Positions 26,144 to 35,116 are shown, counted from the stretch's first letter. The stretch: 64,000 bases of DNA from JAJFUV01 sp964561215 (GCA_964561215.1 CAZLOS010000011.1:8419-72418), one strand, 5' to 3'. The notes: generated by a model not told the origin, from the letters alone. A program made the numbers and translations.

Positions 26144-27441
26144 TGACAGACCTCGCGGCGCTCCCGTGTGCGGCGATAGCCGGTGATCGCACGAGCAAAC
26201 AGGACAAGGGACATTGCCCCTGCGATCCACAGACCGACAGCGCCGCGCCAGATAGAAAAAGCTGTCAACGCTGCTGTGGCAGCTCCGGTCACCCACAATT
26301 GGACACGATAATCCTCAACAGCCACACTTGCCACGGGCACCGAAAAACGTACGACAGTGCCTTGAACCGGCGTACTGGCAATCTCGAAATCACCGTCGAA
26401 CTCCGCCGCACGTTCCCGCATGTTGCGTATTCCCATGCCACTCGCCGGATGATTCATATCGAATCCCTTGCCATCGTCGCGCACCGTGAGTTCGAGCTTC
26501 GATCCAACGGTATCGAGCGAGACCATCACGTTGGCTGCTCGCGCGTGGCGGCCGGCGTTGGCAAGTGCCTCCTGCGCTGCTCGAAAGACAGCCTCCGATG
26601 CTCCGGGTGCGAGCGCATCATTCGGGGGGAGGGTGCCCATCTGAAATTCCACACGAGCACCACTGCGGAATCCATGTGCCTCGCATTGCTTACGCAACGC
26701 AGCCACCATCCCCCTGACTTCCAGTGGCGCCGCACGCAGTTGGTCAAGCATGGCTTCCAGTTCCGCCATGGCCTCTTTCGCCGCCTCGCGCACTTGCCCG
26801 ATCGCGTTCCGGGCGCCATCGGGATCATTATTGTAGCGTGCCTCCACTGTGGCCGCAGCGGTCTGCACCACGAAGATCTGCTGCTTGATGGCGTCGTGCA
26901 GATCCCGGGCCAATCGGTGACGCTCCTCCTGGCCCGCCGCTTCGCGAATCTGCCGCTCGTAAGCGGAACGCAGCTGCCGGGGCGTTTGCGAGGATTCCTT
27001 GCCGAACAGCGTCGTCAAAACCCCGATCGATCCGTGTTCATCGATACGCGCTTGCCACCAAGCGAAGGACAGAATCAGGAAGGCCAACATCGGTACAGCT
27101 GTCACCCACTCCGGAATCCACTCCAGCAGGATCACATGACGCTCCACATCCACCACCGCACACAAGATGAAATGTGCAGCGGCGGCCCAAGCCAAGGCGT
27201 GGTAGCGCGCCACGGAATCATCGACGCGGACCATAGCGGCGGCGAAGCATGCCGCAGCCGCGAACAGTGCTCCCAGAATGCGGATCAAGGCCGCTCTTCC
27301 ATAGGGCAGGCCGGGCAGATGAGTTCCGAACCACATGGGCCCCCACGCGATCAGGAGCAAGCCCGCTAGCCCCGCCACAATGGCGTAACAGAGGAAGACC
27401 ATCCTCGTATCAAGAGCGTCCAGTCTCTCTCCGGTTCGCAT
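26140..27441 (-). CDS. Membrane sensor histidine kinase (HisKA_3) with membrane segments at both ends
   Basis: 433 residues. About four N-terminal membrane helices (residues about 10-35, 48-70, 77-95, 110-128) are followed by a HisKA_3 domain (RLARDLHDAIKQ; the His is the phosphoacceptor), a HATPase_c domain (AAQEALANAGRHA, VRDDGKGFD, GMGIRNMRER) and, unusually, two more hydrophobic helices after the ATPase (about 377-415). The start is supported by a TACACT hexamer 6 nt upstream. The regulator gene overlaps by 4 nt. The signal is unknown; no extracytoplasmic sensor domain is present. Confidence 0.87.
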   Translation of the reverse strand: MRTGERLDALDTRMVFLCYAIVAGLAGLLLIAWGPMWFGTHLPGLPYGRAALIRILGALFAAAACFAAAMVRVDDSVARYHALAWAAAAHFILCAVVDVERHVILLEWIPEWVTAVPMLAFLILSFAWWQARIDEHGSIGVLTTLFGKESSQTPRQLRSAYERQIREAAGQEERHRLARDLHDAIKQQIFVVQTAAATVEARYNNDPDGARNAIGQVREAAKEAMAELEAMLDQLRAAPLEVRGMVAALRKQCEAHGFRSGARVEFQMGTLPPNDALAPGASEAVFRAAQEALANAGRHARAANVMVSLDTVGSKLELTVRDDGKGFDMNHPASGMGIRNMRERAAEFDGDFEIASTPVQGTVVRFSVPVASVAVEDYRVQLWVTGAATAALTAFSIWRGAVGLWIAGAMSLVLFARAITGYRRTRERREVCQ

Positions 27442-27447
27442 GTTTCA

Positions 27448-27453
27448 AGTGTA
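27448..27453 (-). promoter_or_regulatory. -10 element, leaderless arrangement for the kinase gene
   Basis: On the minus strand TACACT stands exactly 6 nt before the ATG at 27441. Confidence 0.45.
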
Positions 27454-27519
27454 TGGCGCGCCGGTCCGCCGCACATCACCATCAAGCCGGAGACGGCGAT
27501 CCCTCGATTGGGGGACCGC

Positions 27520-28353
27520 TCACCGCCGCCGCGCGGCGCGAATTCGCGTCAGTTCCTTGCGCAGCAGTCGATTCGCTGGATACTCCTCGACCAGGCCGGT
27601 GAGCAGCTTCTCGGCCTCCCACGGCCGCTTTTCGCGCAGGTGGATGACCGCCAGCAGCACGCGCGCGAACGGTCCGTAGTAACGCCCGTGCGCGGCCACC
27701 AGCTCGAGGTCGCGGACCGCTTTCTGCTTGCTGCCCTCAATCTGATCGATGCGAATGAACCAGCGAATGAAGAACGGCAGGCTGCCCAACACGTACTCCA
27801 CCGAGCCGACTGCCAGGTGTGCATCGTAAAAGGGCGGATTGAGCGCCAGCAGCCTGATGGACCACGCCTGCGTCTGTTTAGCGAGCGAAAAGCTCGCCAG
27901 GCGGCGTTTCTCGATCAGCGCGGCATAGTCGGTCACCAGTCCCGCCGCGATGCACTGCGCGAACAGCGCGTCGCGGTCTCCCGGATCGGCCGCCAGGCGC
28001 GCGTCCGCAAGTTCGCGGGCCTTTGCGATGAACCGGAACAGCTCGGCGCGAACGGCCGGGTCCGGCGTGATCTTCCTGCGGTCGATGATCCGCTCGTCGT
28101 CGGAGAAGAAATCCGATTGCAGGATGTGCAATCGATCCAGCTCACCGAAAAAGTAAGTGGCGCCCTTGACGGCACGATACAGAGGCGCCTGCGGCTCCCG
28201 CTCGATGGCCCGATCGAGGGTGGCGTGCGCTCCGGCAAAGTCGGTGTTGTACAAGCGCACGAATGCCTGTCCCGTGGGAGTCGAGACATCAACCTTGGCC
28301 GTCTGCGCCAAGCAGGCTATGGCGAGACAGAGAGATAGAAAAACACACTGCAA
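27520..28353 (-). CDS. Exported TPR-like protein of unknown function
   Basis: 277 residues beginning with TTG; no in-frame ATG precedes the signal peptide (about 1-17, ending CLAQTA) and an extended -10 lies 5 nt upstream of the TTG. The body is helical with TPR-like pairs (AGAHATLDRAIEREP, EAEKLLTGLVEEYPANRLL as landmarks). A protein-protein interaction or envelope-scaffold role is likely; nothing more specific can be seen. It lies between the two-component system and the amidohydrolase, both on the same strand. Confidence 0.7.
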   Translation of the reverse strand: MQCVFLSLCLAIACLAQTAKVDVSTPTGQAFVRLYNTDFAGAHATLDRAIEREPQAPLYRAVKGATYFFGELDRLHILQSDFFSDDERIIDRRKITPDPAVRAELFRFIAKARELADARLAADPGDRDALFAQCIAAGLVTDYAALIEKRRLASFSLAKQTQAWSIRLLALNPPFYDAHLAVGSVEYVLGSLPFFIRWFIRIDQIEGSKQKAVRDLELVAAHGRYYGPFARVLLAVIHLREKRPWEAEKLLTGLVEEYPANRLLRKELTRIRAARRR

Positions 28354-28358
28354 ACCGC

Positions 28359-28367
28359 AGTATAGCA
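28359..28367 (-). promoter_or_regulatory. Extended -10 element of the TPR gene
   Basis: Minus strand TGCTATACT: a full TGn plus TATACT, 5 nt before the TTG start at 28353. Transcription should begin at the start codon. Confidence 0.55.
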
Positions 28368-28383
28368 GCGTGCGACCGCCGGC

Positions 28384-29619
28384 CTACTTCGGCGGGCCGT
28401 ACTTGCCCAGCTTCTGCCAGTCCTGGCTGGCCAGGCCGTTGAGGTCCCAGGCCGTCTTGCCATCGCGCAGGGTCAGCTCCGCCACCAGCTTTGAAGTGCC
28501 ATTCATGCGCGCGCCGTAGACGTCGACGAAGCCGAAATCGCCATGTGCCAGCCTCAGCACGGCCACGTCCGCCGGAGCGCCTACCGACAAGTGCCCCACA
28601 ACCTCGCGGTGGATCTGCTTCGCCGGCTGCCAGGTGGAGCGCAGGATCACCTCATCGAGCGGCATTCCCATGTTCAGCATCTTCGACATCACGTTGAGCA
28701 TGTCTTTCATGCCGGCGTTCATGCTGCCGGTGTGCAGGTCGGTTGAGATGGAATCCGGCCTGAAGCCCTGCTTCATTGCCGGCACCGCATAGCGAAAAAT
28801 GAAGCTGCCGGCGCCGTGGCCCAGGTCGAACAGCACTCCGCGTTTACGCGCTTCCCATAGATACGGGGCCACACGCCCGTCCGAGTCGAACATGGGCACG
28901 CGTTCCAGGTAGAGGTGCGTATACATGTCGCCGGGGCGCAGTTTCCTGGTGATAAGCTCCGCGAAGGGGCGCTGGGGGACGAACTCCCCGAAGTCCACCA
29001 TCACGGGCAGCCCGGCCAGCTCGGCGGCCTGGATGGCGCGGTCGACGGCAACCCATTCCGGCCCCGCGTAATGCGCGGTTTTGATACCGACCACGAAATC
29101 CTTGTATTGGCGCGCGCATTCGGCGGCCGCGGCCGGATCCATCTCCGCCGGATCCTGTTCCGGCTTCCCGCTCATGCCTCGCCCAACGATATTGACGAAA
29201 GCGTAAACCCGCGTGCGCGAACGCTTGGCCACCTTCTCGTAAAATTCCGGCATGCCGCGCCATCCGGAACTGCCCGCGTCGGCCACCGCAGTGACGCCGC
29301 TGCGCAGCGTGAAATCGTCCGGGTAGACGCCCAACTCGCCGGTGTGCTCGCCCACGGCGCACGAGCCCGCGAAGGCGTGCACGTGGATGTCGACCAGCCC
29401 CGGCGTAACGTACAGCGAGCGGACGTCGACGACACGCTTGGCCTTCGCCGCCGGGATGCCGGCTTCGACGGCCGCGATCCGGCCTTTCGCGATCGCCACG
29501 TCGCGCACGGCGCTCACTTTGTTTTTCGGATCTATGACGTGCCCGCCCTTGAGCACGAGGTCATACGGCGTCTGCGCCAGGGCGCACCACGCCCCAGCGA
29601 GCAACAGAATCCATCGCAT
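28384..29619 (-). CDS. Exported amidohydrolase (dihydroorotase/deacetylase-like)
   Basis: 411 residues. A signal peptide (about 1-16, ending ALAQ) leads into an amidohydrolase-superfamily protein: a small beta domain with VLKGGHVIDP (about 22-31), the metal-binding VDIHVHAF (about 76-83), further metal-site regions (VDFGEF, FDLGHGAGSF, STDLHTG) and a composite C-terminal beta strand region (VGAPADVAVLRLA). Members hydrolyse cyclic amides, dipeptides or N-acyl groups with one or two metals. The substrate is unknown. Confidence 0.82.
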   Translation of the reverse strand: MRWILLLAGAWCALAQTPYDLVLKGGHVIDPKNKVSAVRDVAIAKGRIAAVEAGIPAAKAKRVVDVRSLYVTPGLVDIHVHAFAGSCAVGEHTGELGVYPDDFTLRSGVTAVADAGSSGWRGMPEFYEKVAKRSRTRVYAFVNIVGRGMSGKPEQDPAEMDPAAAAECARQYKDFVVGIKTAHYAGPEWVAVDRAIQAAELAGLPVMVDFGEFVPQRPFAELITRKLRPGDMYTHLYLERVPMFDSDGRVAPYLWEARKRGVLFDLGHGAGSFIFRYAVPAMKQGFRPDSISTDLHTGSMNAGMKDMLNVMSKMLNMGMPLDEVILRSTWQPAKQIHREVVGHLSVGAPADVAVLRLAHGDFGFVDVYGARMNGTSKLVAELTLRDGKTAWDLNGLASQDWQKLGKYGPPK

Positions 29620-29626
29620 GAAAGCT

Positions 29627-29632
29627 ATGTTA
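29627..29632 (-). promoter_or_regulatory. -10 element, leaderless arrangement for the amidohydrolase
   Basis: Minus strand TAACAT, 7 nt before the ATG at 29619; no ribosome binding site. Confidence 0.45.
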
Positions 29633-29643
29633 GTCGACGGCGG

Positions 29644-30456
29644 TCAGTCTTTGCGGATCCAGTCGACGATCTCTTTGGCGATCTCGTCCACCGGCATGTC
29701 TTTCACTACACGAGTTTCGCGCTGCTGTTTGGGCAGCGTGACGCTTTCGAACTTCGCGCCGGCGGCGGCGGCCGGAGCGGGTTTGGCACGTTGCAGCGCG
29801 GGCATCACCGTGCGCATGTTGGCCATGCCGACTTGCGGGTTGTTGCGCGGCTCGGGCAGATTGCCGGTGGCCCAGCCGAACACTGCGGGCGGGCCGGCGC
29901 ACACCGATACCTGGTGTTTGCCGCCTTCCACGCGCTCCAGGATGCGCAGCGTACCGTCGGGATTCACCGTCAGCTCATCGACGCCCTGGAACTGGTCCAC
30001 GATGCCGAGCAGTTCGCCGACCACCTGCATGGTCGTGCTGGCGCCGCGCGAGGCCGATTCCCAACCGCCGAATACCAGCAGCCGGGACATGTCCAGGCCG
30101 GCGATGGACTTGATTGCGCCCGCTAGCGCCTGCGCCACGGCCGTGCTCTCCGCGAAACCGCTGGCCGAACCATCGATGGCTACCAGTTCGAACGGCACCT
30201 TCTGCGCGACGGTGGTCATCACCTGCTGCAGCTTCGCCTTGGGGGCTTGGGTGACCAGCCACACCTTGCTACCGGCCACGTGCTTAGCCAGGTTCGCGGC
30301 CTCATAAAGTGCGTGTCCGGCCCACGGGTCGAGCACGGCGGGCAGCATCATTTCGTTCTTGAGCCCCGGTCCGGTGGGAGTCGAAACAGGCTCCAGGGTT
30401 TGCAGAGGATCGGGCACGATGCTGCCGCAGACGACTATCTGATATCCGCCAGTCAT
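29644..30456 (-). CDS. Electron transfer flavoprotein beta subunit-like protein
   Basis: 270 residues with the EtfB fold: VVCGSIVPDP at the start, DPWAGHALYEAANLA (about 43-57), the nucleotide-binding-like segments WLVTQAP and AIDGSASGFAEST, and VQVVGELLG-type helix (TMQVVGELLGIVDQF landmark). EtfB normally pairs with EtfA and carries AMP, passing electrons from dehydrogenases to a quinone reductase. No etfA or dehydrogenase gene is adjacent, so the partner must be elsewhere or the protein has diverged. An extended -10 (TGTTACAAT, minus strand, 30478-30486) lies 21 nt upstream. Confidence 0.75.
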   Translation of the reverse strand: MTGGYQIVVCGSIVPDPLQTLEPVSTPTGPGLKNEMMLPAVLDPWAGHALYEAANLAKHVAGSKVWLVTQAPKAKLQQVMTTVAQKVPFELVAIDGSASGFAESTAVAQALAGAIKSIAGLDMSRLLVFGGWESASRGASTTMQVVGELLGIVDQFQGVDELTVNPDGTLRILERVEGGKHQVSVCAGPPAVFGWATGNLPEPRNNPQVGMANMRTVMPALQRAKPAPAAAAGAKFESVTLPKQQRETRVVKDMPVDEIAKEIVDWIRKD

Positions 30457-30477
30457 ATGAATTGAAGACTTTCTTCG

Positions 30478-30486
30478 ATTGTAACA
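30478..30486 (-). promoter_or_regulatory. Extended -10 element of the EtfB-like gene
   Basis: Minus strand TGTTACAAT (TGn plus TACAAT) 21 nt before the ATG at 30456, directly behind the hairpin at 30487-30505 that follows the DinB gene. Confidence 0.45.
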
Positions 30487-30505
30487 GGGCGCGGCAGTGG
30501 CGCCC
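30487..30505 (-). terminator. Weak hairpin after the DinB gene
   Basis: GGGCGC-GGCAGTG-GCGCCC: 6-bp stem, 7-nt loop, 11 nt past the DinB stop on the minus strand. The sequence after it (TGTTACAATC) is not a clear T-run, so intrinsic termination would be weak. Confidence 0.3.
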
Positions 30506-30516
30506 GCGCCGGCCTC

Positions 30517-31017
30517 TTACGGCTGCGGCGCCATGCCCATGGCGGCCCACTCTTCCTTCGACGGGCCGTAGACGCCGGGCACGCGCAGGCCGGCCTGGCG
30601 CATCAGCACCGTCATCTGTCCGCGATGGTGGCACTGGTGACCGATCAGCGCTCCGAGCACGCCGGCCTTGGTCCACATTTCGCCGTACATCGGAATGGTG
30701 TCGGTGAGCTGCGCGTCGGTCCAGGAGGCCCGCACGGCATCGGCCACGGCCTTCGCGCCTTTTTCGTAAGTGCCGGCGATGGCGGCCGCGGTGGACGGAA
30801 CCGGTTGGTTTTCGGCGGTCGTATGCACGGCGAGACCCGCGGCGCTCATCATCTCGCTGAGCGTCGTAGTGATGTGCCAGGCCAGAAAGCCGAGGGAGCG
30901 CCCTTCGGGGCTCACTTTCTGAGCGAGCGAAGCATCGGTCAACTCGCGAAAGACTTTCAGCGTGGCGTTGCTTTCGTAATCCCAGGCATTGAAGAAATCA
31001 TTCACGTTGCGGAACAT
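30517..31017 (-). CDS. DinB family protein
   Basis: 166 residues from the ATG at 31017, chosen because TATCTT lies exactly 6 nt upstream; ATG 31035 would add six residues but has no signal. A four-helix DinB/YfiT-like bundle with the expected three metal-ligand histidine positions: His in LAWHIT (about 46), and HQCHHRGQ near 125-131. Members are thiol-dependent transferases or hydrolases with a bound metal; most are uncharacterised. Substrate unknown. Confidence 0.82.
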   Translation of the reverse strand: MFRNVNDFFNAWDYESNATLKVFRELTDASLAQKVSPEGRSLGFLAWHITTTLSEMMSAAGLAVHTTAENQPVPSTAAAIAGTYEKGAKAVADAVRASWTDAQLTDTIPMYGEMWTKAGVLGALIGHQCHHRGQMTVLMRQAGLRVPGVYGPSKEEWAAMGMAPQP

Positions 31018-31023
31018 GCCTTC

Positions 31024-31029
31024 AAGATA
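31024..31029 (-). promoter_or_regulatory. -10 element, leaderless arrangement for the DinB gene
   Basis: Minus strand TATCTT exactly 6 nt before the ATG at 31017; it decides the start of the DinB gene. Confidence 0.45.
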
Positions 31030-31085
31030 GCCCATCGGGCCGCCACACGGCCACGCCGCCGGATTGTGATAAACAGTATTGAGGG

Positions 31086-32657
31086 ATGAGGACCCGCACT
31101 ATGCCCAATACCGTCAGCCGCCGCCGGTTCGCCGCCGGAGCCGCGGCCAGTTTCTTCGCGTTGACCGCGCGCAAGTCCTATGGATTTCAAGCCGAGACGC
31201 GCCGCATCGCGGTCCATGCGGACGTTGAAATCGGGATCATACGGCCGGAACTGCACGGGCACTTTGCGGAGCATCTGGGCAGTTGCATCTATGGCGGCCT
31301 GTGGTTGGGCAAGGGCTCGCCGCTCGCCGACGCCAACGGCTTCCGCAAACAGGCCGTCCAGTACTTCAAGGAACTCGGTGTGCCGGTTCTGCGCTGGCCC
31401 GGCGGGTGCTTTGCCGACGATTACCATTGGCGGGACGGCATCGGTCCTGTGGCGCGGCGTCCCAAGCGCGTCAACATCTGGTGGGGCAGCTACACCGAAG
31501 ACAACAGCTTCGGCACGCACGAGTTCATCGCCATGTGCCGGGCCATCGGCGCCGAACCCTACTTCGCGGGCAACGTCGGCAGCGGCTCGCCCAGGGAGCT
31601 TCGCGACTGGGTGGAGTACTGCAACTACCCGGCGGGCAGCACGCTCGCCGACGAGCGCGCCTCCAATGGAAGCGCGGAGCCGTTCCGTGTTCGTTATTGG
31701 GGCGTCGGCAACGAAAACTGGGGTTGTGGCGGCACCATGACCGCCGAGGAATACTGCACGCTCTACCGGCAGTTTGCCACATTCGTGCGGCCGTTTGGGG
31801 GCACGCAGCCGTACCTGATCGCCTGCGGTCCGAACAGCAACGATCTCGACTGGTCCCGCCGCTTCATGCAGTCCATGGAAGCGGCCAAATTGCGGCGGCG
31901 GCCCGACGGCGTCTCCATGCACTTCTACTCGGGAGGAAAGGACACGCCGCTCGCCTACACGGTGGAGAACATGCGCGAGCAACTTTCCAGTTTCGCCCGC
32001 ATGGAGCAGGCGGTCCTGCAGCAGCGCGCCCTGCTGGATACCTACGATCCCGACCGCAAGATGGGCCTGCTCATCGACGAATGGGGCGTGTGGGACCGCA
32101 TGATTCCCGAGGAGGAAAAAAGGCTGGGCCGGCTGTTCCAACAAAACACCATCCGCAGCGCGGTGGCTGCCACCATGGGCCTCAACGTCTTCCACCGCCA
32201 GGCCGACAAGCTGGCGATGTGCAACATCGCCCAGACGGTGAACGTGCTGCACGCCATGCTGCTCACCGACCGCGACAAGTGCATCCGTACGCCCAGCTAC
32301 TACGCCTTCCAGTTGGCCGCGCCGCACCGCGGCAAGGCAGCCGTGCGCCTGGAGAGCCAGAACGCCGCGCCGCTGGCGGTGTCGGCCGCCGCTTCGAGGC
32401 AGAACAACGAACTCGTGCTCACGCTGGCCAATCCCAAGCACGATACCGGCGTGAAGCTGGAGTGTCCGCTGCGCGGCGCCCGGGCCGTGGGCGCCGCGGC
32501 GCGGCTGCTCCATCATGAAGACTTCAACGCCGCCAACACCTTCGACGCGGCGGATCGCATCATGCCGCGCGAACACCCGGTGAACGTGAGCGGCAGCTCG
32601 ATCGCCATTGAGCTGCCGCCGATGTCCGTGGCTACCGTGATCGCCCGTCTCGCGTAG
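31086..32657 (+). CDS. Tat-exported alpha-L-arabinofuranosidase, GH51
   Basis: 523 residues (an ATG at 31101 would shorten it by five). Twin-arginine signal (SRRRFAAG at about 11-18). The catalytic TIM barrel shows the GH51 pattern: HGHFAEHLG (about 57-65), LRWPGGCFADDYHW (about 102-115), the acid/base Glu210 in GVGNENWGCGG and the nucleophile Glu332 in LLIDEWGVW, followed by a C-terminal beta-sandwich. It removes terminal alpha-L-arabinofuranosyl residues from arabinan or arabinoxylan outside the cytoplasm by a retaining mechanism. It stands alone between DinB and the convergent M20 gene (4 nt between stops). Confidence 0.9.
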   Translation: MRTRTMPNTVSRRRFAAGAAASFFALTARKSYGFQAETRRIAVHADVEIGIIRPELHGHFAEHLGSCIYGGLWLGKGSPLADANGFRKQAVQYFKELGVPVLRWPGGCFADDYHWRDGIGPVARRPKRVNIWWGSYTEDNSFGTHEFIAMCRAIGAEPYFAGNVGSGSPRELRDWVEYCNYPAGSTLADERASNGSAEPFRVRYWGVGNENWGCGGTMTAEEYCTLYRQFATFVRPFGGTQPYLIACGPNSNDLDWSRRFMQSMEAAKLRRRPDGVSMHFYSGGKDTPLAYTVENMREQLSSFARMEQAVLQQRALLDTYDPDRKMGLLIDEWGVWDRMIPEEEKRLGRLFQQNTIRSAVAATMGLNVFHRQADKLAMCNIAQTVNVLHAMLLTDRDKCIRTPSYYAFQLAAPHRGKAAVRLESQNAAPLAVSAAASRQNNELVLTLANPKHDTGVKLECPLRGARAVGAAARLLHHEDFNAANTFDAADRIMPREHPVNVSGSSIAIELPPMSVATVIARLA

Positions 32658-32661
32658 CTCT

Positions 32662-33801
32662 CTACAGTGCCGCCACCAGTTTCGCGGTGAGGGCCACGCG
32701 ATCCGCGATGCGGTCCACCAGGATGCTTTCCTTGGGTGCGTGGAGGGCTTCGCCCACGCCGCCCAGGCCGTCGAGTGTCGGGATGCCGGCGGCAGCGGTA
32801 AAGTTGCCGTCGGAGCCGCCGCCCGTCGAGGTTTCCTTGAGTTCGACGCCAAGCTCGCGGGCGAGCTTCTGCGCCAGGCGAACCAACCTTGCCACACCGG
32901 GCGTGCGTTCGAGCGGCGGGCGGGTAACGCCGCCTTCCACGGCGATCGTGCAGCGCTTGTCGAAGGGCTTCAGTGCTCGGAACAGCCTCTCGACGCGGGC
33001 CCCGTCGCCGGCGCGCCACACGCGCACGTCACACTCCGCCGACGCGGATTCGGCCACCACGTTGGAACGCGTACCGCCCTGGATGACGCCCGGGTTGACC
33101 GTGACGCCTTTGTCGAGATCCGTGAATGCGGCGATGCGTTCGATCTGGCGCGCCAGTTCCACCACCGCGCTGGCGCCCGCGGCGAAATCCACGCCCGAGT
33201 GGGCGGCCCTGCCGTGGACGGCGACGTGAAATTCGCCCGCCCCCTTGCGCGCGGTTTTTAGCCGGCCGTCCAGGCCGAGTGCGGGCTCCATCACCAGCAC
33301 GGCCAGGCTGCGTAGCGCTTCGGCTTCCGTGTGCGGCCGGGATGAAGGACTACCCACCTCCTCATCGCTGTTGAGCTGCAACACCACATTGTGAGCGACG
33401 GGGATGTCCAGGTCGCGCAGCGCGCGCATCGCGAAAAGGAAGAACGCGATGCCGCATTTCATGTCGAATACGCCCGGTCCCCACAGCCGGCCATCGGCTT
33501 CCTTGAAGGGCATGGTCGCCAGCGTACCCACTGGCCACACGGTGTCGGCGTGGCCCAGCGCCATGATCTGCCCTTGTTTGCGGCGGCCCGGCAATTTGAA
33601 CTTCAAGCGCAGAATGGGGCCGAACTTCCCGCACCGGATCGTGCGTGGTACGGCGCAATCGGAGGCGCGGGAGGCGACCAGATCCACGAAGCGTTTCACC
33701 GCCGCCGGATCGTCAGTGGGCGACTCGCAAGCGACGAATTCGCCGATCAGCGCCTTGACGTCGCTCAAATGCTCGCGGGCATAAGAAAGGTATGGGTCCA
33801 T
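32662..33801 (-). CDS. M20 family metallopeptidase (glutamate carboxypeptidase-like)
   Basis: 379 residues from the ATG at 33801; the frame stays open upstream but would run into fabZ. Two-zinc M20 signatures are present: LGHADTVWPVG (about 81-91, His and Asp ligands), GPGVFDMKCGI (bridging Asp), SDEEVGS (general-base Glu) and a C-terminal His ligand region (GVGEALHAPKE), with an inserted dimerisation domain (HGRAAHSGVDF). It probably removes C-terminal Glu or similar from small peptides. It is divergent from fabZ with only 24 nt between start codons. Confidence 0.88.
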   Translation of the reverse strand: MDPYLSYAREHLSDVKALIGEFVACESPTDDPAAVKRFVDLVASRASDCAVPRTIRCGKFGPILRLKFKLPGRRKQGQIMALGHADTVWPVGTLATMPFKEADGRLWGPGVFDMKCGIAFFLFAMRALRDLDIPVAHNVVLQLNSDEEVGSPSSRPHTEAEALRSLAVLVMEPALGLDGRLKTARKGAGEFHVAVHGRAAHSGVDFAAGASAVVELARQIERIAAFTDLDKGVTVNPGVIQGGTRSNVVAESASAECDVRVWRAGDGARVERLFRALKPFDKRCTIAVEGGVTRPPLERTPGVARLVRLAQKLARELGVELKETSTGGGSDGNFTAAAGIPTLDGLGGVGEALHAPKESILVDRIADRVALTAKLVAAL

Positions 33802-33805
33802 CGCT

Positions 33806-33814
33806 TGGTATAAT
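33806..33814 (+). promoter_or_regulatory. Extended -10 element of the fabZ-lpx operon
   Basis: TGGTATAAT: TGn plus a perfect TATAAT, 11 nt before the fabZ ATG at 33826, inside the 24-nt gap shared with the divergent M20 gene. The leader would be only a few nt long and fabZ lacks a ribosome binding site. Confidence 0.6.
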
Positions 33815-33825
33815 AACGAAACCGA

Positions 33826-34293
33826 ATGAGTGTATTGGATATTCAAGCTATACGCGAGATTCTGCCTCACCGCTTCCCCATGCTGCTGGTGGACCGCATC
33901 CTCGAGATGGAGCCCGATCGCATCGTGGGAATCAAGAACGTCACGGTGAACGAGCCTTTCTTTGCAGGGCACTTTCCCGAGTTCCCGGTGATGCCCGGCG
34001 TGCTGATCATCGAGGCGATGGCGCAGGTGGCCGGCGTGCTGGTGCTCAAGGAAATCGAGGACCGCAACGAAAAGCTGGTGCTACTGGCTTCCGTGGACAG
34101 TGCAAAGTTCCGCCGCCCCGTGCTGCCCGGCGACCAACTGCGCATCGAAATGAAGATGGTGAAGAAGAAGGCTTCGGTGGTGAAGATGCGCGGCGAGGCC
34201 ACGGTGGACGGCGCCGTGGTGGCCGAAGCGGAAGTGATGTGCAAGCTCGCCGAGCGGCCCGACAAGCAGCCTGCCGAGACGCCCGGCGCCTGA
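33826..34293 (+). CDS. fabZ: 3-hydroxyacyl-[acyl-carrier-protein] dehydratase FabZ
   Basis: 155 residues, hot-dog fold. The catalytic pair is His49 in AGHFPEFPVMPGV and Glu63 in IIEAMAQ; the N-terminal LPHRFPMLLVDR is typical. It dehydrates 3-hydroxyacyl-ACP in type II fatty acid synthesis and competes with LpxA for 3-hydroxyacyl-ACP, which explains the linkage with lpxA 10 nt downstream. First gene of fabZ-lpxA-lpxI-Gfo/Idh. Confidence 0.96.
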   Translation: MSVLDIQAIREILPHRFPMLLVDRILEMEPDRIVGIKNVTVNEPFFAGHFPEFPVMPGVLIIEAMAQVAGVLVLKEIEDRNEKLVLLASVDSAKFRRPVLPGDQLRIEMKMVKKKASVVKMRGEATVDGAVVAEAEVMCKLAERPDKQPAETPGA

Positions 34294-34303
34294 GGCGGCC
34301 TCC

Positions 34304-35080
34304 ATGTCCATCCATCCGTCGTCCATCGTGGATCCGGCGGCGAAGATCGCGGAGACGGCCGATATCGGCCCCTGGTGTTACATCGGCCCGGAGGTCGAAA
34401 TCGGCGCGCGCACGCGCCTGATGGCCCACGTCTACGTCGAAGGTGTCACCACCATCGGCGAGGACAACGTTTTCTTCCCATATACGACGGTCGGTGTGGC
34501 TTCGCAGGATTTGAAGTACAAAGGCGAGCGCTCGTATACCAGGATCGGCAACCGCAACCGGATACGCGAATTCATCACCATCCATCGAGGCACCGAAGGC
34601 GGGGGGCTGGTGACTTCGATCGGCGACGACAACCTGCTGATGGCTTACGTCCACGTGGCGCACGATGTGACCGTCGGCAGCCACACGATCCTGGCGAACG
34701 CGGTGACCTTCGGCGGGCACGTGACCGTGGGCGACTGGGTGGTGATCGGCGCATCCACCGGAGTGCACCAGTTTTGCCGCATCGGCCGCCATGCGATGAT
34801 CGGCGGCTACAGCGTGGTCACGCAGGACGTAATGCCCTACTCGACCACGGTGAGCGAACGCGAGATCAAGGTCTTCGGCGCCAACAAGACGGGACTCGAG
34901 CGGCGGGGCTTCCCGGCCGAGACCATCGACGCGCTGCGCAAGGCCCTACGGCTTCTGACGCACGCCGGCCTGAACACCACGCAGGCGGTGGAGCGCATAC
35001 GCGCCGAGGTCCCCGCGCTGCCTGAAATCGAAGAACTGCTCGAATTCATCGCCTCGAGCAAACGGGGCGTGGTGAAATAG
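34304..35080 (+). CDS. lpxA: UDP-N-acetylglucosamine acyltransferase LpxA
   Basis: 258 residues. A left-handed beta-helix of hexapeptide repeats with the catalytic region VHVAHDVTVG (His120 corresponds to the catalytic His125 of E. coli; His117 to His122) and VHQFCRIGRHAMIGGYS, followed by a C-terminal helical domain (ETIDALRKALRLL). It transfers 3-hydroxyacyl from ACP to UDP-GlcNAc (or a diamino analogue), the first step of lipid A synthesis. GAGGCGG precedes the ATG. Second gene of the operon. Confidence 0.95.
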   Translation: MSIHPSSIVDPAAKIAETADIGPWCYIGPEVEIGARTRLMAHVYVEGVTTIGEDNVFFPYTTVGVASQDLKYKGERSYTRIGNRNRIREFITIHRGTEGGGLVTSIGDDNLLMAYVHVAHDVTVGSHTILANAVTFGGHVTVGDWVVIGASTGVHQFCRIGRHAMIGGYSVVTQDVMPYSTTVSEREIKVFGANKTGLERRGFPAETIDALRKALRLLTHAGLNTTQAVERIRAEVPALPEIEELLEFIASSKRGVVK

Positions 35081-35116
35081 CGGCAACGGGTGGACGCGCT
35101 TGTCCGCCGCACAAGT

